Source: Croceibacterium atlanticum
Lineage (GTDB): Bacteria > Pseudomonadota > Alphaproteobacteria > Sphingomonadales > Sphingomonadaceae
Assembly (NCBI RefSeq): GCF_001008165.2
Contig: NZ_CP011452.2
Coordinates: 248,001-312,000, forward strand
DNA: 64,000 bases
Direction: 5' to 3'
Below, piece after piece: positions 9,071 through 19,580 of this stretch (positions are counted from its first letter, which is position 1; each line of letters begins with the position of its first letter). The notes beneath the pieces are model-generated. The model searched no databases. It saw only the letters and a list, made by a program, of their open reading frames with translations, and was not told where the DNA came from. Made by a program: the position numbers and the translations under genes.

Positions 9071-9571
9071 ATGTCCATTTCTGCTGCCCGATCCCGCGCC
9101 GACGATCCTGAGATCCGCAGCCATGCGGAACGCAAGCGTGCCGAAAAGCGCGCGGCGGCCGAAGCGATCGGCGTTGATGCGGACTATATCGATCACATGG
9201 TGGAAACATTCTATGGCCGGATACGGGAGGACGAGGTGCTTGGCCCCATCTTCGCTGAACGCATTGCCGACTGGCCGGCGCATCTTGCGCGGATGAAGGC
9301 GTTCTGGCGTTCCGTCCTGCTGAATAGCGGTGAATTTTCCGGCAATCCGATGGTGAAGCATCTTGCCATTCCCGGGCTGGATCTCGGCCATTTTTCCCGC
9401 TGGCTCGACCTGTTCTATCTGACCTTGCGGGAAGCCGAAGGGCATCCCGACGCGACCGCGCTTGTCGGCAAGCGGGCGCGGATGATCGCGGACAGCCTGC
9501 TGACCGCCATTGCCATGCGCCGGGATGGCCTTGCCGCCGGGCGTGCGGGTGAAGATCTTCCCCATGTCTGA
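9071..9571 (+). CDS. Group III truncated hemoglobin
   Basis: A 166-residue protein of the truncated 2-on-2 globin superfamily, group III by its overall pattern. The features are helix residues DADYIDHMVETFYGRIREDEVLGPIF, then WPAHLARMKAFWRSVLLNSGEFSGNPMVKHLAIPGL (the proximal-histidine region near MVKHLAI), then FSRWLDLFYLTLRE. A 25-residue charged N-terminal extension (HAERKRAEKRAAAEA) precedes the fold. Such globins bind oxygen or nitric oxide in the cytoplasm, and the divergent NsrR-type regulator points to NO detoxification or sensing. A DUF1971 gene follows on the same strand. Confidence 0.88.
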   Translation: MSISAARSRADDPEIRSHAERKRAEKRAAAEAIGVDADYIDHMVETFYGRIREDEVLGPIFAERIADWPAHLARMKAFWRSVLLNSGEFSGNPMVKHLAIPGLDLGHFSRWLDLFYLTLREAEGHPDATALVGKRARMIADSLLTAIAMRRDGLAAGRAGEDLPHV

Positions 9572-9646
9572 AACCTGTTCTCGGCCCGGTTCTCCATCAT
9601 ATTGCCACCGGTGCATGGCCGGGCGGGCCATCCGCCTGATCGCGGC

Positions 9647-9979
9647 ATGAGCGGGTCGATGGTCCGGCTGACGCCGCGGGGCGACTTGCCACCGGCAAGC
9701 GAGGCATATCGCACGATCGGGCCGTTCGATGCACAGAGCCTGCCCCAGGGCTTGCGCGCGGAACATAGTCTCAAACCCGGCACATGGGCGGTCCTCCTGC
9801 TGAGCGAAGGATCGTTACGCTTCGTGTGGGACGATGAAACGGGCGGGGCGGAAATGCTGACCGCGCCAGTCGAACTGATCGTTCCGCCACAGGCCCTGCA
9901 TCACGTGGAGGGAGATGGCCCCTTCACGGTGAGGATCACCTTCCACCGGGATAGCGCCAGCGCAGATTCTCCCGGCTGA
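9647..9979 (+). CDS. DUF1971 (TehB-like cupin) domain protein
   Basis: A short protein built around one DUF1971 domain, a small cupin-like fold also found fused to the TehB tellurite-resistance methyltransferase. Visible family features are LPPASEAYRTIGPFDAQSLP, LRAEHSLKPGTWAVLLLSEG, and LIVPPQALHHVEGDGPF ending in TVRITFHRD. I chose ATG 9647; the open frame extends upstream to a TTG at 9602. DUF1971 genes are often seen close to globin and NO-response genes, and here it follows the globin by 75 bases. The biochemical function is unknown. Its 3' end overlaps the convergent lldD gene by 44 bases, so the two coding regions share DNA on opposite strands. Confidence 0.75.
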   Translation: MSGSMVRLTPRGDLPPASEAYRTIGPFDAQSLPQGLRAEHSLKPGTWAVLLLSEGSLRFVWDDETGGAEMLTAPVELIVPPQALHHVEGDGPFTVRITFHRDSASADSPG

Positions 9980-11123
9980 GCTGATCCACGCTGGTCACGC
10001 CCATCAGTTTCATGTCGCGGACAATCTCCGCCTCCAGCAGTGTCAGCGCGCGTTCCACGCCTGCCTGCCCCGCGGCGGCCAGCGCATAGAGATAGAGCCG
10101 CCCGCCCGAAACCGCCGTGGCGCCCAGGCTCAGCGCTTTCAGAACATGGGTGCCGCGCCTGACGCCGCCATCCAGGATCACTTCCACCCTGTCGCCCACG
10201 GCATCGACGATTTCCGCCAATTGGTCGAAAGGGGCGCGGCTGCCATCCAGTTGCCGCCCGCCATGATTGGAAATCATGATCGCATCCACGCCGATTTCGG
10301 CCGCGCGCCGCGCATCGCCGACTGACATGATGCCTTTCAGGCAGAACTTTCCGCCCCAATCCTCGCGCAATTTGTCGGCCGCCTTCCAGTCCAGCGACTG
10401 GTCCAGCATGGTGTTGAAATATTCCGCCACGGAAAGGGCGAAATTGCTGCCTTCCTTCACATGGTCTTTCAGGTTGGCCAGTTCGAACTTTTCCCGGAAC
10501 AGGAAATCCAGCCCCCAGCGCGGCTTCGCGGCGTAGGACAGGAAACTGCCGGGCGTGATTTTGGGCGGGGTGGTGAAGCCGGTGCGCTGGCACCGTTCGC
10601 GATTGCCGCCCACGATCGTATCGACCGTCAAAGTCACCGCATCGAAATTGGCCGCGCGCGCACGTTCCAGCAGGGCGGCGTTCAACCCCTTGTCCTTGTG
10701 ATAGTAATATTGGAGCATTTTCGGGCCGGTGAAGCGTGCCCCGATCTCTTCGATGGCGACGCTGCCGAGGCTGGAAATGCCGAACCACAGGCCGAATTTC
10801 TCTGCCGCGGCGGCAACGGCGCGTTCGCCCTGCCAGTGGAACAGGCGTTGCAACGCCGTGGGGGAAAGCATCAGCGGCAGGGCCGTTTTCTTCCCCAGAA
10901 CCGTTACCGATGTATCGATATTTTCGACCCCGGCCAGCACATTGGGCACCAGGTCGGCATCGTCGAAGGACGATGTATTTCTGCTCTTCGTCGATTCATC
11001 GTCGGCTGCGCCGTCAATATAATGGAAGACGGGATAGGGCAGTCTGCGCTTCGCCAGTTCGCGGAAATCCGCGATATTGTGGCATTTGGCGAGCGAGGTG
11101 ACGCGATGCGGCGGGCGGTCCAT
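9936..11123 (-). CDS. lldD: FMN-dependent L-lactate dehydrogenase / alpha-hydroxy-acid oxidase
   Basis: A 395-residue member of the flavin-dependent alpha-hydroxy-acid dehydrogenase family. LldD oxidises L-lactate to pyruvate at the membrane, feeding electrons to quinones. The N-terminus FRELAKRRLPYPVFHYIDGAADDE is the family opening. The active-site block is ISNHGGRQLDG, containing the catalytic His and substrate-binding Arg, followed by VILDGGVRRGTHVLKAL for FMN phosphate binding. Lactate dehydrogenase is the likeliest role, but glycolate, mandelate or other 2-hydroxyacids cannot be excluded. It diverges from the blaI-like gene and overlaps the end of the DUF1971 gene on the other strand. 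Confidence 0.88.
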   Translation of the reverse strand: MDRPPHRVTSLAKCHNIADFRELAKRRLPYPVFHYIDGAADDESTKSRNTSSFDDADLVPNVLAGVENIDTSVTVLGKKTALPLMLSPTALQRLFHWQGERAVAAAAEKFGLWFGISSLGSVAIEEIGARFTGPKMLQYYYHKDKGLNAALLERARAANFDAVTLTVDTIVGGNRERCQRTGFTTPPKITPGSFLSYAAKPRWGLDFLFREKFELANLKDHVKEGSNFALSVAEYFNTMLDQSLDWKAADKLREDWGGKFCLKGIMSVGDARRAAEIGVDAIMISNHGGRQLDGSRAPFDQLAEIVDAVGDRVEVILDGGVRRGTHVLKALSLGATAVSGGRLYLYALAAAGQAGVERALTLLEAEIVRDMKLMGVTSVDQLSRENLRWRYPGGR

Positions 11124-11181
11124 GCCTGCAAGGCTTAAACGGCGAAGCCTGCCATGGCAAAGCGGTTCATCCAGGCTTCAT

Positions 11182-11218
11182 GTTTACAAACGTAGTCGAT
11201 ATGACTACAGGCGTAAAC
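11182..11218. promoter_or_regulatory. Nested palindromic operator of the blaI-type gene
   Basis: Two inverted repeats share one centre at base 11200. The inner one is GTAGTC-gatat-GACTAC (11192-11208); the outer is GTTTAC (11182-11187) paired with GTAAAC (11213-11218). It ends 15 bases before the GTG start of the BlaI-family gene. BlaI/MecI dimers bind such dyads and repress their own operons, so autoregulation is the likely role. Confidence 0.65.
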
Positions 11219-11233
11219 GTCAGGGAGGACGAC

Positions 11234-11644
11234 GTGGCCGATACAAGGGACACAGGTTCAACAAATACAGGTTCGGGGGCTGAACGGATCAGCGATGCCG
11301 AACATGCGGTGATGGAAGTGTTGTGGGAACGCAGCCCGCTTACCGCCGCAGAAGTTTGTGAAACCGTCTGCGATGCGCGCGGCTGGTCCATGCCCACGGT
11401 CAAGACCTTGCTTTCGCGGCTGGTCGGGAAGGGGGCAGTCGCCACCCAGCCGGATGGGCGGCGTTTCCTCTATACTCCGGTACTTGCCCGCGAAGCCTAT
11501 GTCGGCGGGGAATCGAAACGGCTGGTGCAGCGCCTGTTCGGCGGCCGCGCCGCGCCGCTTTTCGCCCATCTTGCCGAGAGCGAGGCGCTGTCTGATGACG
11601 ATATCGCCGAGATCGAGCGCCTGCTGAAGGAGCTCAAGCAATGA
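11234..11644 (+). CDS. BlaI/MecI/CopY-family transcriptional repressor
   Basis: A small repressor with an N-terminal winged helix (ISDAEHAVMEVLWERSPLTA, then MPTVKTLLSRLVGKGAV as recognition helix and RRFLYTPVL wing) and a C-terminal dimerisation helix bundle ending in DDIAEIERLLKELKQ, as in BlaI, MecI and CopY. I chose GTG 11234 because it is preceded by GGGAGG; an upstream ATG at 11180 would put the operator inside the gene. It overlaps the membrane peptidase gene as ATGA. In the classical system the partner peptidase inactivates the repressor on signal. The inducer here is unknown, since the partner lacks a recognisable penicillin-sensor domain. Confidence 0.87.
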   Translation: MADTRDTGSTNTGSGAERISDAEHAVMEVLWERSPLTAAEVCETVCDARGWSMPTVKTLLSRLVGKGAVATQPDGRRFLYTPVLAREAYVGGESKRLVQRLFGGRAAPLFAHLAESEALSDDDIAEIERLLKELKQ

Positions 11645-13311
11645 TTGTCTGGCTTGTCGATACGCTGCTTTATACTGGCCTGCTGATCGCGCTGGTGCTG
11701 CTGCTGCGCCGCCCGGTGGCCCGTTATTTCGGTGCGCAGACTGCCTATATGCTCTGGGCCTTGCCATTCCTGCGATTGCTGCTGCCGCCAATCGTGCTGC
11801 CCGCCAGTTTCGCGCCGGAGCCGGAACCGATGGCGATGGCCGAACTGGCGGCGGAGGACATGCCGCTCGTCCTCCCGCCGTCCGAAGCGATCGACACGAC
11901 GCCTTTCGCCAGCGGATGGAGCTGGACCGATCTGGCACAGGACGCGGCCTTGCCGCTCTGGCTGGGCGGGGCTGCCATCTTCCTGCTCTGGCGCATCGTA
12001 ACCTATCTGCGGATGCGGCAGGACCTGCTCGAAGAAGCGCGGCCCGTGGGCGAGGTGAATGAAATCCGCCTGGTGGAAACACCGGCAGTCACCGCGCCGG
12101 TGGCCTTCGGCGTGCGGGACAAGGTAATCGCGATGCCGCAATTCTTCATGGCCCAGCCCGATATCGCCTCGCGCGATCTGGCGATTGCCCATGAGATTGC
12201 CCATCATCGCGGGCACGATCTGCTGGCCAATTTCGCGGCCCAGCTGCTGCTGGCATTGCACTGGTTCAATCCGCTGGCCTGGATGGGCTGGCGCGCGATG
12301 CGCCGCGATCAGGAGGCGGCCTGCGACGCCCGCGTGATCAGCGGCCGCGGCAATGAAGACCGCGCCCGATATGCGGAACTGATCGTGAATATAGCTGCGG
12401 GGCCTCGCCTTGCACTGGCTGCGCCGATGGCGTGCCCGGTGCTGGGGGAGAAGTCCATCATCCATCGTTTGAGGAGTTTGTCCATGACCGAGACGACACG
12501 GCGGCAACGCCTTCTCGGCCGCACATTGATCGGCGCCGGTGCGCTGGCCCTGCCGCTGACTGCTTCGATTTCCTACGCGGCGGCGGCCGATCCCGCCGCA
12601 CCACCGGCTCCGCCCGCCCCGCCTGCGGCGCCCGTCGCGCCCGTTGCTCCGGCTGCTCCTTCGGTGCCGGATGGCGTGCCCGTGCCACCTGCGCCGCCGG
12701 CCCCTCCTGCACCGCCTGTCGCTGCAAATGGTCAGACCAATGTGTGGACCTGGGAAGAGCGCGGGGAAGACGGCAAGCTTCGCACCCGCCGTATCGAAGT
12801 CCGCGCAAATGGCGAAACCGGCAAGGCAGAGATTGAACGACGAGTACAGGCGGAGGAGGTGAAGCGGGAGCTCGTGCTCGCACGTGCCGAGGTTCAGCGT
12901 GAAAAGGCGCGGGCCCGGGCAGAAGCGGCCCGCGAAATGGCTGATGCCATGGCCGAGCGCGAACAGGAACTGGAAGAAATGCGCATCGAACTGGAACGGG
13001 AATTCGGCAAGGATGGCCGCATGACCCGCGCCATCGCCAGGCAGGCGGCCGATGCCGGGAAAATGGCGCGCGCCTTCCAGGTGAAGATGGATTGCGGGGA
13101 TGACCAGAGCGGCGTCACGCGCAGTTTCACGTCCTCTGACGGCGTGACCACCACGACCCTGTGCCAGGCCCGGATCATGGAACATGCCGTTGCCGGTCTC
13201 CGGCAGGCACGCGCGGCAATCTCCGCCAATCCGGACATTCCGGCCGATGCGCGGGCAGATGCGCTACGCGAAATCGATGAAGGCATTGCCGAGATCCTGC
13301 GGGAATCCTGA
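11641..13311 (+). CDS. M56-family (BlaR1-like) membrane metallopeptidase with coiled-coil tail
   Basis: A 556-residue integral membrane protein. Helices near the N-terminus (WLVDTLLYTGLLIALVLLL; YMLWALPFLRLLLPPIVL) and a third around 105-120 precede the zinc motif H184-E185-x-x-H188 in AIAHEIAHHRGHD. That is the M56 peptidase of BlaR1/MecR1, which acts with the adjacent repressor. After another hydrophobic stretch comes a long Ala/Pro-rich spacer (about residues 315-360) and a highly charged coiled-coil region (REKARARAEAAREMADAMAE) reaching a cysteine-containing end. No SxxK/SxN/KTG penicillin-binding sensor is visible, so the signal is probably not a beta-lactam acylation event. A strong terminator follows. 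Confidence 0.85.
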   Translation: MIVWLVDTLLYTGLLIALVLLLRRPVARYFGAQTAYMLWALPFLRLLLPPIVLPASFAPEPEPMAMAELAAEDMPLVLPPSEAIDTTPFASGWSWTDLAQDAALPLWLGGAAIFLLWRIVTYLRMRQDLLEEARPVGEVNEIRLVETPAVTAPVAFGVRDKVIAMPQFFMAQPDIASRDLAIAHEIAHHRGHDLLANFAAQLLLALHWFNPLAWMGWRAMRRDQEAACDARVISGRGNEDRARYAELIVNIAAGPRLALAAPMACPVLGEKSIIHRLRSLSMTETTRRQRLLGRTLIGAGALALPLTASISYAAAADPAAPPAPPAPPAAPVAPVAPAAPSVPDGVPVPPAPPAPPAPPVAANGQTNVWTWEERGEDGKLRTRRIEVRANGETGKAEIERRVQAEEVKRELVLARAEVQREKARARAEAAREMADAMAEREQELEEMRIELEREFGKDGRMTRAIARQAADAGKMARAFQVKMDCGDDQSGVTRSFTSSDGVTTTTLCQARIMEHAVAGLRQARAAISANPDIPADARADALREIDEGIAEILRES

Positions 13312-13334
13312 GCAGAGCCTTTCGGGCGCAATCG

Positions 13335-13362
13335 GGCGGGGCCTTGCCGGGCTCCGCCTTTT
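13335..13362 (+). terminator. Intrinsic terminator after the blaI-M56 operon
   Basis: A 9-bp stem GGCGGGGCC/GGCTCCGCC (one G-U pair), 6-base loop, directly followed by TTTT. It lies 23 bases past the M56 stop and before the end of a convergent gene. Confidence 0.7.
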
Positions 13363-13383
13363 GCTTGCCGCTGTTCGGCCAGC

Positions 13384-13980
13384 CTATTCAGTGGACGCGT
13401 CGACCTCTTCGCCTTCGGTCCGCTCCGCCTCCGCTTCTTTCTGCGCGGCGACCAGCCGGATTATCTCCTCGGTCGCCGGGCGGGCCGGGTAGGGGCAGCC
13501 CAGCGACTGGCCAAGACCCTTCAGATAGGCGCGTCGCATCAGCCCGGCGACAATCGCCTTGCTGAATTCATAAGCGTGCTTGTTGGCCCCGGTTACTTCC
13601 CGGATCACCCCGCGAAAGGGGATGAAGGATCCGACCACCTGCTTCGCCACTTTTTCTGCCGAAAGCTTGCGCTGATCGGGGGAGGCGGTGTCGAAATCCT
13701 CTCCCAATACCGCGTCCAGATCGCCGATTTCCTGCCGCACATGCGAACAGGTTTCGATGCCGGGATTGGCATAGGGATTGTCGCGCGCCCGCAGCAGGAC
13801 GGGCGGAATGGGGTCTTTCCGCAGGTTCAGGTCTTCCAGCGGTGTCATGGCGACATCGGTCGCCGTCACGCTGTCATCGGTGACGTCTTGCTGGGCCAGT
13901 GCGGGAAAGGGCAGCAATGCCAGCGCCGGGCCCAGCAGGAAGCCCCGCCTAGCCAATGATCCGGTCACACTGCGTGTCAT
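13384..13980 (-). CDS. Conserved hypothetical exported protein
   Basis: About 198 residues from an ATG preceded by GGAG; the open frame continues to a TTG at 13998. The N-terminus is a signal peptide with an arginine pair (SLARRGFLLGPALALLPFPALAQ), so Sec or possibly Tat export is likely. The mature part has no recognised domain. It contains one cysteine in IETCSHVRQEIGDLDAVLG and one in LGQSLGCPYPARPATEEI, possibly forming a disulfide, and a charged glutamate-rich tail. Its start lies inside the 3' end of the zinc metallopeptidase gene, so the two are probably co-expressed. The function is unknown. Confidence 0.68.
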   Translation of the reverse strand: MTRSVTGSLARRGFLLGPALALLPFPALAQQDVTDDSVTATDVAMTPLEDLNLRKDPIPPVLLRARDNPYANPGIETCSHVRQEIGDLDAVLGEDFDTASPDQRKLSAEKVAKQVVGSFIPFRGVIREVTGANKHAYEFSKAIVAGLMRRAYLKGLGQSLGCPYPARPATEEIIRLVAAQKEAEAERTEGEEVDASTE

Positions 13981-14824
13981 CACCTGTCTCCAGTCCAAGT
14001 CTCAAGGCCTGCATACGCTGGGCGCTTGAACCGTGGGTGAAGCTTTCGGCCACGACCGCGCGCCCGGCATTGCGCATCAGCGTGTCGTCGCCAATGGCAT
14101 GGGCGGCCCCCATGCCCTCTTCGAGGTCCCCGGGTTCGATACGGTCCCGGTTCTTGCCCGCCCATACGCCGGCATAGCAATCGGCCTGCAATTCCATCGC
14201 CACCTGCAGCGAATTGGCCTGTTGCGGCTTCTGCTGCTGCAACTGGCGGATCTGGCGGGAAATGCCGGTCAATGTCTGGATGTGATGCCCATATTCATGC
14301 GCGATTACGTAATAACGCGCGAAATCGCCGGGCGCGCCCATTTGCCGGGCCATCTGATCATAGAAGCTGGTGTCGATATAGATGCCGTGATCGGCCGGGC
14401 AGTAGAACGGCCCCATCGCGCTTTGCGCCGCGCCGCAACCGGATCGGGTGCCGCCCTGGTAGAAGACCAGTTCCGGCTGTTCAAAGGGAATGCCCGCCGC
14501 GCGGAAGACCGGCTCCCACGTCTCGTCGAGAGAGGCGAGGGCGGAACATGCTTCATAGGAATATTGGTTGTCGTTGCAGATATCCGCCACGCTGCCCCCG
14601 CCATTGCCGTAAGGCTGGCCGGGCGATCCCTGCTGCATTTCCTCCATCGAACCGAGCATCTGCGCCGGGTCCACGCCGAAGACCAGCGCAGCCACGATCA
14701 CCACCAGCAATCCGCCGCAGCCGATCTTGCCGCCACCACCGCCGGGAAAGCCACCGCCGCCGCCGCGGCGCACGCGGATATTGCCCGGATTGAACCTGTT
14801 GAGCCGCAAGTCGAACTCCTCCAT
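13949..14824 (-). CDS. ypfJ: YpfJ-family neutral zinc metallopeptidase
   Basis: A 291-residue protein of the putative neutral zinc metallopeptidase family (PF04228, YpfJ). A glycine-rich N-terminal segment (RRGGGGGFPGGGGG) precedes a single membrane helix (CGGLLVVIVAALVFGV), and the catalytic domain follows. The zinc motif is HEYGHH in YYVIAHEYGHHIQTLTG, with a downstream ELQADCYAGVWA that supplies the third ligand as in gluzincin-like enzymes. Four conserved cysteines in CNDNQYSYEAC, SGCGAAQSAM and FYCPADHG fit an extracytoplasmic disulfide-bonded domain. The physiological substrate is unknown. It is divergent from the 3-hydroxybutyrate dehydrogenase gene across about 86 bases. Confidence 0.9.
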   Translation of the reverse strand: MEEFDLRLNRFNPGNIRVRRGGGGGFPGGGGGKIGCGGLLVVIVAALVFGVDPAQMLGSMEEMQQGSPGQPYGNGGGSVADICNDNQYSYEACSALASLDETWEPVFRAAGIPFEQPELVFYQGGTRSGCGAAQSAMGPFYCPADHGIYIDTSFYDQMARQMGAPGDFARYYVIAHEYGHHIQTLTGISRQIRQLQQQKPQQANSLQVAMELQADCYAGVWAGKNRDRIEPGDLEEGMGAAHAIGDDTLMRNAGRAVVAESFTHGSSAQRMQALRLGLETGDDTQCDRIIG

Positions 14825-14910
14825 CCCTTATGCGCTGGCGAAAAAGATACTGGACCGCATCTGCCCGATCGCCAATCTGGGTTTGGCAAGTCATCGAACA
14901 GGAGTCGACA

Positions 14911-15669
14911 ATGTTCCTCAGCGGCAAGCGCGCACTCGTTACAGGTTCAACTTCGGGCATCGGCCTGGCCATTGCGCGGGCGCTGGCTGCACAAGGCGCG
15001 CATATCGTCCTCAACGGTTTTGGCGAGGAAGATGAAATTGCCCGGATTCGCGAGGAACTGGGCGGCGCCGATTATGTGAACGAGGACCTGACCAGAACCG
15101 AAGGCGTGGAAGCGCTGATGAAGGGTGCCGGCGATGTCGATATACTCGTGAACAATGCCGGAATGCAGCATGTCGAAAGGGTGGAGGATTTCCCCCCGGC
15201 CACCTGGGACAGGATCATTGCCCTCAATCTCTCGGCCAATTTTCACACGACGCGGCTGGCCGTGCCTTACATGAAGAAACAGGGGTGGGGGCGTATCATC
15301 GCCACGGCCAGTGCCCATTCGCTTGTCGCCAGCCCGTTCAAGGCGGCTTACGTATCGGCCAAGCATGGCGTGGCCGGTTTCACCAAGACAATCGCGCTGG
15401 AACTGGCAAGTCATGGCATCACCGCCAATTGCATCAGCCCCGGCTATGTCTGGACGCCGCTGGTGGAAAACCAGATCCCCGACACGATGAAGAGCCGCAA
15501 TCTCACGCGCGAGCAAGTCGTGAATGATGTGCTGTTGAGCCAGCAGCCGACCAAGAAATTCGTCCAGCCGGAAGAAGTGGCCGCCATGGCGGTGTTTCTC
15601 TGCCGTGACGAAGCGCAGAACATAAATGGCGCGAATTACGCCATCGATGGCGGCTGGACCGCGCAATAG
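14911..15669 (+). CDS. bdhA: D-3-hydroxybutyrate dehydrogenase
   Basis: A 252-residue short-chain dehydrogenase close to bacterial 3-hydroxybutyrate dehydrogenases, which interconvert D-3-hydroxybutyrate and acetoacetate with NAD in polyhydroxybutyrate and ketone metabolism. Motifs: TGSTSGIG, NNAGMQHVERVEDFP (the QHV pattern after NNAG is characteristic of this subfamily), a catalytic Ser in TASAHSLVASPFKAAYVSAKHG with Tyr and Lys, and the signature C-terminal region SPGYVWTPLVENQIPD and SQQPTKKFVQPEE. Start ATG 14911 follows AGGAG; the frame is open further upstream without supporting signals. The gene stands alone before a possible terminator. Confidence 0.9.
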   Translation: MFLSGKRALVTGSTSGIGLAIARALAAQGAHIVLNGFGEEDEIARIREELGGADYVNEDLTRTEGVEALMKGAGDVDILVNNAGMQHVERVEDFPPATWDRIIALNLSANFHTTRLAVPYMKKQGWGRIIATASAHSLVASPFKAAYVSAKHGVAGFTKTIALELASHGITANCISPGYVWTPLVENQIPDTMKSRNLTREQVVNDVLLSQQPTKKFVQPEEVAAMAVFLCRDEAQNINGANYAIDGGWTAQ

Positions 15670-15696
15670 CGCGGCTTTGCCCGTTGGGTGGCAGGG

Positions 15697-15746
15697 CGGG
15701 GCGAAATTCCGCCAGATCCGCCTCAAATGCGTGCCCGCCCCGTTTT
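15697..15746 (+). terminator. Possible terminator after 3-hydroxybutyrate dehydrogenase
   Basis: CGGGGCG (15697-15703) pairs with CGCCCCG (15736-15742) and is followed by TTTT. The 32-base loop is longer than ideal, so this is only a candidate. Confidence 0.35.
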
Positions 15747-15834
15747 GGGGGGTTGCTCTATCTTCAAACGGGCCGTTAAGTTTCACAGTTAATCATCTGT
15801 GGTTTTGTAGATTGCTTCGGGGGGAGCAGCATTT

Positions 15835-16731
15835 GTGGCGTGTGAAATCGATGTACGTTTTTTTCAGCCGCCGGCTCCGCTGGATGGGTGTTTCACATCA
15901 TTCTACCGGCTGAATCTGACGGTCGGGGAAGGTGAACAGGTCGAAGACTGGTTGCAGCCCGAATGGGCCAATCTGCGCTTCTTCCGCGATGCCCGGCCCG
16001 AAGCGACAGTACCGGGTGGCGGCAAATTGACCGATGTGGATTTTCCCGTCACCGGCCCGAGTTCGCTGCCAACCCATTTCCGGCTGGGCACGACACGATG
16101 CTGGGGCGCGGGCCTGTTTCCGCTGGGCTGGGCCAGGTTCATCGAAGGTGATGCATATACAATGGCCAACTGGCTGGTCGATGGCCGGGAATCACCGCCC
16201 TTCGCCCGCGTCGCCCCGCTGGCTGACATCATTTTCGACGGGCCCGAAGATGACGAAGCCGAATATATGCGGATGGTCGCCTATTTCATGGCGCTGAATA
16301 AGCCGCATCACGATGAAGACCGCATTCGCGCCATTCATGCCGCGCTGCTGAGCCCCGAGGTGCACAGCGTGGCCGATTTCGCGCGCCGGGTCGATATCAC
16401 CCCGCGCACGCTGGACCGGCTATGCCGCCGTTATTTCGGTTTTCCGCCCAAATTGCTGCTTCGCCGCCAGCGCTTCATGCGCAGCCTGGCTGACTGGATG
16501 ATCGGCGGCGGCTATTGGACCGATGCGCTGGACGCGCAATATTTCGACCAGTCGCAGTTCACGCGTGAGTTCAAGGCATTCATGACCATGTCGCCCAGCG
16601 AATATGCCGCGCTGGACCATCCCATTCTCGGCGCTTTCATGGCCCAGAGGGCACGGATATGGGGCTCTGCCGCGCAAACCCTGGACCGGCCGGACAGCGG
16701 GCGGATCAAAAAACCTTCTCCCGTTGCGTAA
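15835..16731 (+). CDS. AraC-family transcriptional regulator
   Basis: A 298-residue regulator. The C-terminal AraC DNA-binding domain (about residues 180-270) has both helix-turn-helix motifs: VADFARRVDITPRTLDRLCRR, then the second around YWTDALDAQYFDQSQFTREFKAF with the typical P-S-E-Y end (MSPSEYAAL). The N-terminal half shows no recognised sensor fold; it may bind a small ligand. The start is GTG, preceded by a GGGGGGAG Shine-Dalgarno. No obvious target operon adjoins: guaB follows 160 bases later with its own leader, and bdhA precedes it. The effector is unknown. Confidence 0.88.
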   Translation: MACEIDVRFFQPPAPLDGCFTSFYRLNLTVGEGEQVEDWLQPEWANLRFFRDARPEATVPGGGKLTDVDFPVTGPSSLPTHFRLGTTRCWGAGLFPLGWARFIEGDAYTMANWLVDGRESPPFARVAPLADIIFDGPEDDEAEYMRMVAYFMALNKPHHDEDRIRAIHAALLSPEVHSVADFARRVDITPRTLDRLCRRYFGFPPKLLLRRQRFMRSLADWMIGGGYWTDALDAQYFDQSQFTREFKAFMTMSPSEYAALDHPILGAFMAQRARIWGSAAQTLDRPDSGRIKKPSPVA

Positions 16732-16741
16732 AGAAGCCTGA

Positions 16742-19518
<2,777 letters not shown>

Positions 19519-19580
19519 TACGAAATGGTTTCATGGCTTACCGAGCCGCCATATTCCGTCCCGCGCTCAAGGAGTACGTG

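Noticed and set aside
11497-13185. Long minus-strand frame across the blaI-type and M56 peptidase genes
   Set aside because: Both plus-strand genes have clear motifs (HTH, HExxH). The antisense product has low-complexity Arg/Gly stretches only.
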